Below are positions 35,136-45,102 of a stretch of 64,000 bases of DNA, piece by piece. Below the pieces are notes generated by a model that searched no databases, had not been told where the DNA came from, and was given only the letters and a program-made list of their open reading frames with translations. This DNA is from Annulohypoxylon bovei var. microspora (lineage: Eukaryota > Ascomycota > Sordariomycetes > Xylariales > Hypoxylaceae): the NCBI GenBank assembly GCA_022836615.1, contig MU405211.1, forward strand, positions 1 to 64,000, given 5' to 3'. The first letter of the stretch is position 1. Each line of letters starts with the position of its first letter. The translations under genes and the position numbers were made by a program.

Positions 35136-35933
35136 ATGGGCCAAGAAGCATCGAAACCGCTACCCGGAACAAAACTACGGGTTATAGGAGCAGGCCTTCC
35201 ACGAACCGGCACCACGTCGTTCACCAAGGCGCTCGAAATTCTCCTTCAGGGGCCGGTATATCACGGAGGAACACAGAATTGCAAGGGATCCAGCTCTAAC
35301 TTGAAGAGCTGGATATCTGTCTTGGAACACACGCCGATCCGCTCACACGAAGACGAAGAATTCGTCCTAAATCGTATTTCCACACTCACGGATGGATACA
35401 TAGCCATAACAAGTGCTCCGGGACACTGTTTCGTACCTGAGCTCATGCGATTATACCCAGAAGCAAAGGTTATCTGTACCGTTCGAGACCCCGAAGCGTG
35501 GGAACAGTCGATCGATGCCATTGCCACAGCTAGTTTGCAGTGGTATCTGCGAATTATACTCTTTCCCTTATGGCCCATGAGATATTTCCCTCGTTACCTG
35601 GACACTCTTGCTGCTGGGAGATGGGCCGAGATATATAATACGTCTGGCAAGCCAACGATGCATGTTGGTAGGCAGGTCTGGGAGCGGCATATCCAGCATC
35701 TAAAAGAGGTCGTACCACCTAACAAGCTCGTGTTCTTTGATGTCCGGGATGGGTGGGGGCCTCTATGCGAGGCGCTAGGTCTCAATGTGCCTAAGGGCAT
35801 TGAGTTTCCTCGGGTTAATGAGCGAGTCGCGATTGAGACCTTCTCTAAGGGACAGGTGGTGCAAGGCCTGATGAGATGGGTTATGATCCTTATAATGGTT
35901 ATTGGAGTCTTGCAATTCTGGCTCAGGTTGTGA
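35136..35933 (+). CDS. Sulfotransferase-family (Sulfotransfer_4-like) protein with N-myristoylation motif
   Basis: A 265-residue single-exon protein starting at the ATG at 35136. The frame also opens at 35103, but the downstream start gives MGQEASKP, a good N-myristoylation signal (Gly2, Ser6, Lys7). Residues 14-30 contain the P-loop-like GAGLPRTGTTSF that binds the 5'-phosphosulfate of PAPS in sulfotransferases. CTVRDPEAWEQS matches the 3'-phosphate-binding region. The last 20 residues (VMILIMVIGVLQFWLRL) are a hydrophobic tail likely to insert in a membrane. The architecture is that of the fungal NAD-dependent-epimerase/sulfotransferase-like group of unknown substrate. True sulfotransferase activity is unproven. 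Two possible membrane anchors suggest a cytosolic-face peripheral or tail-anchored enzyme (inference). Confidence 0.82.
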   Translation: MGQEASKPLPGTKLRVIGAGLPRTGTTSFTKALEILLQGPVYHGGTQNCKGSSSNLKSWISVLEHTPIRSHEDEEFVLNRISTLTDGYIAITSAPGHCFVPELMRLYPEAKVICTVRDPEAWEQSIDAIATASLQWYLRIILFPLWPMRYFPRYLDTLAAGRWAEIYNTSGKPTMHVGRQVWERHIQHLKEVVPPNKLVFFDVRDGWGPLCEALGLNVPKGIEFPRVNERVAIETFSKGQVVQGLMRWVMILIMVIGVLQFWLRL

Positions 35934-36257
35934 GTTTCCTTGCGGGAAAATAATAGTGGAGGCAAACTCACGAACTTGTACTTGAGAAATCAGGAAAAGT
36001 CAGGATATCGCATTGAAATTCCGTGGAAAGGGATAATTAGTAAACGGAATATAGCCTAGACATGGTGAGAGCTAGAAGGAAGCAAGGCGGACTTGGAAAA
36101 ATACGGGATACGGGGTTATTGTCCTCCAAGAAATTTGTTATAGTCCGCCCGAGACGTGTATCAGCTTGAATATTATTATTGAGGTCAATAATAACGACTA
36201 AATCTTGAAAGTGAACACGATTTGAATGTGTGTTTTGTCTAGCAATGAGGGCTCGGA

Positions 36258-36280
36258 GCCGTTATAATTATTATAGCGGC
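36258..36280. repeat. Imperfect inverted repeat GCCGTTATAAT/ATTATAGCGGC
   Basis: A 23-bp near-palindrome with AT core and GC ends, 325 bases after the sulfotransferase stop. Significance is unknown. Confidence 0.6.
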
Positions 36281-38429
36281 CTCCATACATGTGCGTCTAA
36301 TATATTGTCGCCGTAGTATCATATTGTGTTACAAGGGTAGAACAGGACAGGAAATATGATGAAGCTAGGAAAGGTAATCTGATCGCTGAATGATATAAAC
36401 GATCATGTGATATCAGATATCAAATATGTACATACCTATCAAATATCGATAAGAGAGCTACATAGCTGTATGGCGTCGTCATTCTTTCCAGTTCGAGATG
36501 CTTGGTGAGGGGCAGAGGTCGCTATACATGATGTAAAGATGTACCGAAAATTGAAGTGGAAAAGGATTCGTCAATTCCCTTGGACCTAAGGCGGGAAGCT
36601 TTCGCAACACGCTAGATCAGCGGTCGCACAACTAAAATAGGTAGCTACAATAAACTGCAACTTCCTCACAAAGGTGACACTGCGATAGGAAGCTGGGAAG
36701 ATAGGAAGACACGCACTTTCCCAGCTGTCTAGAAATATGAAAGGTACTTACTTCTAGTAGAGTTTTTTTTTTCTTTTTAAAAGCTTGCAGTAGCGCCCTC
36801 CCCACATCAAGCTTGGGTTAAGTGATGGAAAGTACATACATGGATACATAAGGTTTGCCTTATTCGGCAGTGCCGCACCGGCGCAGTGGTACGGATTCTA
36901 GAAAACTGTTCTTTAATTTGGAAAACAAAAATACCTACCTTCAGTGTTGTATGGTAGGTATCCATTTGTGCGATTTGAATATTAACTAGCATTGCTGACA
37001 ACAAAAGAAAAAGGCTCGTCCAAACGGATGGGTTGGCATCGTCGGCCCAGTCGTCCGACTGGGAGAGCTTAGGTGATGGCAGCGCATACAGAAAATCCGA
37101 CCGACTATGCGGATGACTAGGATGGGAGCTTTTACTGTCTGTCGCATTGACAAAGTAGAGATTGGGTAGCTATCACACCCATGTTCTACTGTACCTTCGT
37201 ACATATGGGCGGATCGTACCCAACCAGGATAGAGCAAGCAGGGGAAATCCGGCTTCGTCTGGAATGAAATGTGTCAAAAACACATCCGGAATCAGAAAAA
37301 ATGATGGCACCTAGGCTGCGGTGGGAGCTGATACCTATCTTACCAGCTCTCTCATCATGTCTGATGTCATCACGCTGATGGGCTCGACCAACGGCAACGG
37401 ATCCTTTTTCGCCCTTGCGCCGACAGGTACCCTTATTCTTAACTGGTCTGCTAGTGAGGGCGCTGTGTGTGGAACATACAGCATGCATGTGAAGAGAGAG
37501 AGGGAGCTTTGATAATGAAACCAAGCCCAAGGAAGCCAGCCGCTGACTTACCCGACAAAGTCTTTCATGCCCCGCCATTTCTCAAGTCCCCGCTCAAACT
37601 TCGGCCTATCGTATCACCTTCGCAAGCTCTGCCCGGTCAAATGAGCCAATGCGAGAGCTTTCAACTGCTGGTTGACAAGCTTGGAAGTGAGAGGGGGGTG
37701 GATTCAGTCAGTGCATCAGTACATCCACCTTACCCACCTGCAGAAACCCTTCGCCCCCTCAAGCTTCCCTGCTGCTTGCTGCTACTGCAAGCTGGGCTAG
37801 TACCTAGGTATGGATGTATCCATACATCTATGTCTCGTGGGAAGGCAGCTGCATGTGGTTCAGTGCTTTGCTGCTTGTTCTACACTACGAGGTGCGAGAG
37901 GGTTACATTAAAACCCATCTTTTATCACTGAGTGCTAGGATCGAGTGCCTGCTACTACTGCCGCAAATATTGTGTGCTTATGTAGAGGTATGAACGACAG
38001 AAAATCCTCGTCCTCACACGAGCTTGGCTTTATCGAAGCTAGGAAGCTTGCATCGTCAGATTCCAAGCACAGCCAGATCTGGGAGCTCTGACGACGCTCA
38101 TAACTTAAAAAGGAACAACCCTTTATAGTTATTATTACTACCGGAGGTGCTCGTGTCGTCGGCTTTTCTCCTTTATTATTTCTGTTATTGTTTTCTCTTT
38201 ATGTCCGCCCATCACAGAGGTCACCCCACTCTCAATTTTTCAAATAACCAGCCCGTCCCAGCCGATCCTTAATGATTGATCGAGTCAGAAAGGAAGCTGG
38301 ACCTGTCGTTAAATCAAGAGGTAAGAGAAGTGTGGACGGGACCGAGCCAATGAGATCATCCCCTTTTCCTTTGTCTCCCTCGATTCGACTTGTCGCACAA
38401 GCTTGTAATTGTTGTTAAAGGTAAAGGGC

Positions 38430-38453
38430 ATCAGGTATCAGGTATCAGGTATC
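38430..38453. repeat. (ATCAGGT)3 tandem repeat
   Basis: Three perfect 7-bp units plus ATC, in the presumed upstream region of the zinc-finger gene. Confidence 0.85.
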
Positions 38454-39187
38454 TACCCAGGTATGCTGGTATGTAAGCTACGGGGGGATACCGTCTTTCA
38501 CCAAGTCTGGTTGGATTTATCTATCTTTGGATGACAAGCTCTAATTTACCCTGTCTGCCCTGTCCGGGGGACTTTGCTCTTTGTTAGGAGCTCAGGTACT
38601 TAACATTGCCGTCCTATGATTGCTCTGCTGCTAGCCTACTACTGTACATACACTGCCTACTACCTACCCACTACATACCTTGCTACCTTGTTCCCATCCA
38701 TACTTGTATCTCGAGACTACGAGACTACTACATACGTACATAGCCAGCTTTGGTGTGGAGTAACTGTACCCTGACTTGTGGCCACCCTACCTTAGGTACA
38801 ATTACCTCGCCTGCTTTTGCCTACCGAACCTATCTAAGCTTGGAAATTCCGTACTGCTCTGCTTTCAGCTACCCTTTCCCCTCCCCTCCCCAATAAGGTC
38901 ACCCTCCAAGTCCCAGGTCCCAATCCTTCCTCTTCCTCCACCAACACCTACGAGAGTTCTTCGAAACACCTCATGTAACACCTAGATAGGAGCTTAGAGC
39001 TACCTCGGAAGAGCTACCAAAAATCCAATACCGAATTCGATCGTCGAATGCTCAAGCTTCACATACCTAGATCATCGTCAATTGATAGCTATCAGCTAAA
39101 CTTCTTATCGCCAACGCCGTATCGATTCTCGCGAACCCCCCCGCCTTCGATTCCCGACCAGTAAATGGCGGGGTTGATTAGGTCAAG

Positions 39188-40823
39188 ATGCCGCCTCGAT
39201 CTTCCTTAACGTCCTCGTTCTCTATTACCGACTCCAACAATGAAGTCGTCTGTCCTCTGCGAAATCAGGATGGATCCAGTTGTCGCAAGCGCTGCATTGG
39301 CGTAAGTCATGTCTTTGTCTATTCATCGACTTGCCTCGAAAGGATTAGGAAAATGACGAAGCTCTGTCGAGTCTCGTGATTCAAGATGATGATGGCTCAA
39401 GAGCTATGCATATAACTATACCTATACCTATGACTATACCCTATAACTTAAAAGAGAAAGATTGAGTCTAATTCTCATATTTGGATGAATAGGAAAAGAG
39501 ATATCGCTCAATGCAAGAGCATATCCGACGAGCGCATCCCGAGCACTATATTTCGAAGCTCCCTGCGACCGAGGAGAGCTTCTTGCTTATGATTAATACC
39601 CCCCCATCCGATCGATCTCAGGCTCAAAATTCTGTCGGTCCACCACAACCAAACCTCGACCCTGCGCTCAAAGGCTATCCGCACGAGCGTCACGTATATC
39701 CTCGAGACGGGTCGAGTGCTCCCGCTACTCCTAGAAATAATGATGAGTTTTCTGGTGGCTCACTGCTACCAGCAGCAAGCGCTGCGGCCGCTCTAGCCCA
39801 GTTGGGCGGCCAACACAAGTTCGAAACAGATTGGGATACCGAAGCAGTAAGGATTCGCTCAATGCAGTCGCATACATTGACGACGACGACAATGCTAATC
39901 TGACTCAATAGGGTTGGCAGTCTGATAATGACGGCCGGAGGATACCTAGGAGTACGATTGAATTACCACCAATACATGTCGGGAATGAACCAACTAGTGA
40001 ACCATTTCCTCCTATAAATTCTGCACCACGTAGAGATTTACTCCCTTCAATCCTCTCAAATTCCCCTCCGGGTCGTTCCTCAACTCTCCCTCCCCTTCAT
40101 CGGTCATTCGGTCCCAGTCGACCTAGAAAACAGTCTATTACCAAGCGTGGCCACAAGAAACAGAAATCCAAGGGCAACGCTACAGACTGGCTTAGAAGAA
40201 TCCAGAATGATGACCGCCTTAAGCCGGGTGGACTTGATCGAGGAATTGATCGCAAGGCTCATTCTGTCGAGCCCTCGGCCGACTATGGCAAAAGGTGGGA
40301 AGACCTCATCGACGCCGCAGCCTCGGCGACAGAAGATATCGATGAGGATAGGACTCCTGTAAGTCGTGCCCGGCACAGTTATTTTCCTTCTCTAACTTCC
40401 CAGGTCCCCCAATCCCCTATATCAATACACCGAGCTTCCCTACCCCCATTTCCCCATCAGCATTTCCAAGGCTATCAAGCTTCTCCTTTACAACAAGCTC
40501 TTACTCCACCATCCTTTGCCCAAGAGATTCCAGAACCTTTCCCGTCCGTCGAGAGTGGCGAGAGCGGAGAAAACTTCCACATAGGAGCCTCTGGACTTTT
40601 AGATTCGTCGCCAGGCTACACGTCGCAAGATGTCCACATCTATTGTGCCGCGTGCCAAAGGACGTCAAAGCTACGAGAGTCCTATGCATGTACCGAATGC
40701 ATTTGTGGTCTATGTCGTGATTGCGTCAACATCCTAATGGAGGAGCAAGGGGCCCGGAGGAAATGTCCACGCTGTGCTACCATCGGCGGCAGATTCAAAC
40801 CCTTCCAGTTGGATATCCGATGA
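39188..40823 (+). CDS. C2H2-like plus RING-like zinc-binding protein
   Basis: Four exons (39188-39301, 39493-39846, 39912-40358, 40404-40823), all phase 0, encode 444 residues. An N-terminal zinc knuckle has Cys22, Cys32, Cys36, His48 and His53/56, with the signature EKRYRSMQEHIRRAHPEHY spanning the first splice junction. It is followed by LPATEESFLLMINTPP, which I recall as highly conserved in Pezizomycotina proteins. The middle is basic and Ser/Pro-rich, with a short KRGHKKQKSKG stretch that may be a nuclear signal. The C-terminus (386-429) has nine Cys in CxxC-type pairs resembling a RING or RING-like domain, ending in GRFKPFQLDIR. It could be a ubiquitin ligase or a nuclear adaptor; neither is shown. 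The 190-nt first intron is long for this window. Confidence 0.85.
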
Positions 40824-42731
40824 ACGACGCCAACACTATTACGCCCAGTTCCATGGATCTAGTTCAAAAATGCACTTACCTACTACTCAGAATATCCACG
40901 TGGACGGCTACAGATGACTATCGTCCATGTCGATAGGTACCTATATAAATGGCACGCCGCAGAGCCTTCGAGCCATTCTATATCTACGGCCCCGTCCCAA
41001 GTGCCCGGCCGCGACTTTGACAAATGGCTAGATCAACAATTGGATAATCCAAGGCACATATCTCTTGGCTTTTTGCCAAAACCGATGATATATACGGGTT
41101 TACACCAAACCCGGGCACCACCCTACTTCAGGAATGTAGGGAAATCGCACTCCTAAACCATTACGAATATTTTTTGTTTTCGCACGACGTATAGGACAGG
41201 CGTTACTTAGGAACGGCATAGAGAGCGTTTGTATTTAGCATCGATCATTCCACGAACAAACTCATTCACTTCGAGACTCTCCCTGAGGGGGCAATCGCAC
41301 GCCGCTGGTCGCTTTCTTATATACCAGACTTTCTCTATGATCATTACACCAGGAGGCAAGGGTTGATTTTCCACCGGCGTTTCCAAACCAGGGAAATTTT
41401 TGGGATCACGAACGTTTATAACCGTTTCCCCGAACCCTTTCACGCCGAGGCAGGGTTCCCAACCGCATGATACGTTATTATTGTTTGTTTTATATAGGAC
41501 GGGTGTGCTCGTTTGCTCGTTACCTACCTAGGTCCCCCTTTTTTGTTTTTATACAGCTGCAAGACTCGCGCAGAAAAACGCAAGCTGGTCGGCAACAACT
41601 ACGCAATGTTACCTGTTTTAAGGGGCGGGAGAAGTCATCCGCGTTTTTTACCTACTACGATTTTACGGGGGTTGATATAAGGGATATGGACGGAGGGGGG
41701 GCGTTCGCGGTTCGGGACGAAACCTTGATATATAGGGTAGCAATGTGACCACGAACACTACTACGTTACAGTTTAGTTATATCTCTCTGCTTGCTCGCAA
41801 ATGCATTGGCTGTATATGAACTCGCTCGAAGACATAGCTAAGGAATCTAGAGAGCTCTCTTTGCTTGTTTAGGTGCTCGTCGTTAGTTAGGTGTTTTTAG
41901 AAACTACGGATTACATTTTGCAACTAGACTTTTTTCGTGTCCTACCTAGTACTATACAGAGTTGTTTGTGCTGCTTATGATATGGTTAGTAAAGACGCGC
42001 TTTATTAAGCACCTATTCTGGCATCAGTAAGCTCTTGGGAATTGTGCGACGGTCGTACAGAGGAGAGGCGTCGGGCAATATCTATCTAGACTTCTAACGT
42101 AGAGTATCGCAAATCAGTCTCAGTCCTAGAAACATGAACGCGTGGCAATCTACTAAGGACATTGTTCTGCAGGAGTGGGCTGCGTAAGCTACGTCGATTT
42201 GAAACCTGGCGATCTGTCGATCTTGAAGGGTACCTATCTAGGTAGTTAGGTGGGTGGGTAGATGGGTTGGTCGTTATACTACATACTATACTAACAATAA
42301 CTCAACCTTCTTACATGCAGTGGGTTACATATACAACAAGACGTGGTGTCTTACGAGACGAATGAAAGGGAATAATGATAAATAGTTCTACTTCGCGGCC
42401 TCCGTACTCGAATAGGTTCTGATATATATATGATATCCGGTGTGCCCATTGATGTCACCATCAACTATTCCTAGCATAGCAACCTAATAATGGGTTTGTC
42501 TAAGTGAAGAAAAGCGAAAATAAACCACCGAGTTCTATTTTATTCTCGGACTTCATGTGTATGGAAACCGAGACAATGGTATATATGTGTACGTGTGTAT
42601 TCGCCGCCCTCTAACCCAACACAACACGCCACGAACCGCCCAGCCCCCTTCAAATTTTGTTGCCGCAACTCCTCCCAAGCGATTCGCGACCCGTAACCCC
42701 CTTCCCCCCTTCCCTTCCCCTCCCCTTCCCT
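40824..42731. other. 1.9-kb convergent 3' region, no gene seen
   Basis: It lies between the convergent zinc-finger and Tls1 genes. Frames at 41207-41443 (minus) and 41467-41748 (plus) are unrecognised. Contains ACCTACCTAGGT at about 41522 and a TAGGTAGTTAGGTGGGTGGG run near 42239. Confidence 0.45.
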
Positions 42732-44108
42732 TCACCGCCCCGGCTTCTTCGCCTCCTTCGCCTTCTCGAGCAGCAGGTTGCGCATGGCGGCGCGCACGTT
42801 GCGACTGCCGCCGAGCTTGGGGCCCTTCAGCACGTCCTCGTCCTTCTGGCCCTTGCCGCCGGCGCCGGCGCCCTGGGCCCCGGGCGGCGCGTTGGCCGGC
42901 TTCTTGCGCTTCTGCTGGCGCTCGGCCTGCGCGTCCATGAACTCGCGGCGGAACTCCTCCGCGATGCGGTCGTCGGCCGCGCTGTCGGTGCCGGGCGCCG
43001 GCGCCGCGGGGGGTGTGGGCGTTTCGTAGACGTCTACTTTGGGGGGTGTTAGCGCTCGTATGTACGTAAATAAGGGTGAAAGAGAGGGAAAGCACTCACG
43101 TTTGTTCTCTCGTAATATCTGCTCGACCAGCTGGTCCCTCCGGATGTCGTCGCTAGTGCGCCGGTTCCTCGAGCGCCAGGGCTTGCCGTCGCGCCCGAGT
43201 CGGACCTTCCGCGGGCGGCCGCCGCCGTTGCTGCTCTGGGAGTCCTCGTCCTCGGCGACGGCCTCGCCGTGCATGCGGCGCGTGGCGCGCTCCGTCAGCG
43301 CTTCGTTGCGGCTGCGCGCCTCGTCGCCTAGGTCGATCTCCATGAGCTGGCCCTGCAGCGCGCGGTGGGGGTGCTCGGGCTTGGGCGCCGCCGTCGTCGC
43401 TGCCGTCTCGCTTAATTCGCAGGTATCGCTAATCTTGCCGTTTCGTGGCTCCTGGTTAGACGACCCTAACCCCCGCGGGGCGGCAGCGGTGGAAGACGAG
43501 GAAGCGACAGCGTGATGTCGCCTGGCCAATTCGGATTCTATATATTCCTCCCTTGCTCCATCAGCAGCTGCACAAGCGGTGGCGTGTCACACGTAGTCGA
43601 TAAGAGGGATCTGGGGACGAAGGAGGTAAGAGGGGGGAAGGGAAAGAGGCGACACTCACATGTGCTTATTGACGATCTCCGTCGACAGCCCAGTCTGCGG
43701 CGCGAACCGCTTCTGCACGCCGGCGGCGACGTCGTTCGCCTTGCTCTCCTCCTCGCGGATCATGAGGCTCAAGTCGTCGAGGAATTCGGCGGCGGGCGCA
43801 TTGGCTTCGGCAGAGACGTGATTGCTGCCGCCGAACTTGACGCCGCCGAGCCGGGCCTTTCGCGCGTTGCGGAGGCGCAGTACCTCGGCTACTGACAGTC
43901 CATTCTCTTCCTCTGTCGCGTCGTCGGCTTGGCTTGGTGATGCGGTCTGGGTGCGGTCTGGTCGCGGCGCTTCTGCGGGCTTTGATTCTTCGTCGTTGAT
44001 GTTGTTGTTATCGCTGGCCGGCTCTGCTCGTTGCCTGTATGTCTTCCTCTTCTTCCCTCGAAAGACGACTTGAGGTTCCGGTGTCGCCTCCAAAGCCGCG
44101 CTGTCCAT
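42732..44108 (-). CDS. tls1: Tls1/C9orf78 (Hep59) family spliceosome-associated protein
   Basis: Minus-strand exons 44108-43660, 43551-43100 and 43036-42732 encode about 401 residues. The early part reads VVFRGKKRKTYRQR. The Hep59 core is SVAEVLRLRNARKARLGGVKF, then a helical segment, with KHM at the first junction joining EEYIESELARR. The middle is Arg-rich (RSRNRR), and the end carries a basic KRKKPANAPP-type tail. Fission yeast Tls1 and human C9orf78 act with Brr2 and affect splicing of selected introns. Intron 1 (108 nt) must use a GCAAG acceptor: the CAG sites upstream introduce stops. For intron 2 the acceptor may be AAAG (43037), giving LDVYETP, or GTAG three bases later, giving HVYETP. 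It is divergent from acylphosphatase. Confidence 0.82.
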
Positions 44109-44475
44109 GGTGGAAGCTAGCTGTCGCTGTTAGAAGACGATCGGATCGAGATTGGATGTTTCGGTTTCGTCGAGGGTCGGATTGTTTGTATTGTCTACGT
44201 TTATGTGATAGGTGAATGCGATTGATGTTAGACAGCAGGTTAGGTACGTATTGTACAACATTGAAATGAAAGTCGAAGTGTAAGACCGAGTCGAGACTGC
44301 GGATCTCGGAAGTGTTTAATTTACCCGATAATATACCGCTTATCGCGGCTAGACCAATCCTGCCTTGATAGAGCTGTTTCCAGCGCGTCATTGTACATGT
44401 CTAAAGCTCCCCAAGTACCTACCCTGCATGCGCATTCCTATATGTGATCTACTACACCATAATTAAAACCTCAAG
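44109..44475. promoter_or_regulatory. 367-bp divergent promoter between Tls1 and acylphosphatase
   Basis: It should contain both transcription starts. No TATA box is convincing on either side. A minus-strand frame at 44008-44391 overlaps it and is rejected as a gene. Confidence 0.5.
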
Positions 44476-44943
44476 ATGTCACAAAGAGTATGTGAGATTC
44501 TACGTCAGATAATCTCGGCATCATAATAATTAACTATATAAATTCAGGTTTACTTCCTTGCTCACGGCCGAGTTCAAGGTATGATGACTGTGGTGACTAG
44601 CGGATTAGATATATCTAGTAGGCTAGAAGACTGACGTCACAAAATGATAGGCGTGAGCTACCGATACTTCGCGCATAAGAAAGCAGCTGAGCACAACGTC
44701 ACGGGATGGTGTCGAAATACCGAGAACGGAAAAGTGAGATTGTTCTGTTCTGTTGTAATACGTCCGAGACGCACTCACACAATCTAAATCTAGGTCGAAG
44801 GCGAGGCTCAAGGAGAAGAAGACTCCATCAAGTCGTTTATGAAGGAACTTGACAGAGGCCCAACTCATGCTCATGTCGTTAGACTAGACAAAGAATCCCG
44901 AGACGTGCAAGAAGGGGAGGCCCGCTTCGAGGTACGAAGATAG
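44476..44943 (+). CDS. Acylphosphatase
   Basis: A four-exon gene too fragmented to appear as a long frame: 44476-44487, 44548-44578, 44651-44733 and 44794-44943, total 91 residues. Residues 4-21 read RVYFLAHGRVQGVSYRYF, the acylphosphatase signature, with catalytic Arg19. GWCRNTENGKVEGEAQG (33-49) carries the second catalytic residue, Asn37. The length matches the family (90-100). The enzyme hydrolyses acyl-phosphates such as carbamoyl- and 1,3-bisphosphoglyceryl phosphate in the cytosol. Introns are 60, 72 and 60 nt, with GT-AG ends and CTAA-type branch sites. The first coding exon holds only MSQR. The gene is tightly packed: 367 bp after the Tls1 start on the other strand, and 159 bp before the convergent Prp16 stop. 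Confidence 0.9.
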
Positions 44944-45102
44944 GGATGACGATCAAGCATAGAGAACCCGGGTTTTGATAAATCGGCTAGGTTAAGTAAG
45001 ACAAGCTGTATTTACATAGACCCTAACATCAACCTAATTCTATACCGTCATCAACATTTGATGTCAAGGTATTCCAAATATCCTTTGTAAGCAAGCAAAC
45101 TC

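Larger units (their letters stand above)
35934..39187. other. 3.3-kb intergenic region, no gene seen
   Basis: Open frames at 37186-37578 (minus) and 37467-37931 (plus) overlap and show no motif. The stretch holds an imperfect hairpin at 36258-36280, a GTATGGAT/ATCCATAC inverted repeat near 37808-37825 and a 7-bp tandem repeat at 38430-38453. The last 700 bases are pyrimidine-rich and probably form the promoter and leader of the zinc-finger gene. Confidence 0.45.

Noticed and set aside
37467..37931. Plus-strand frame of 154 codons
   Set aside because: Overlaps an equally long minus frame, no motif, contains TACCTAGGTA repeats typical of intergenic DNA here.
44008..44391. Minus frame across the Tls1 start and divergent promoter
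   Set aside because: Different frame from Tls1 over the shared part and no motif.
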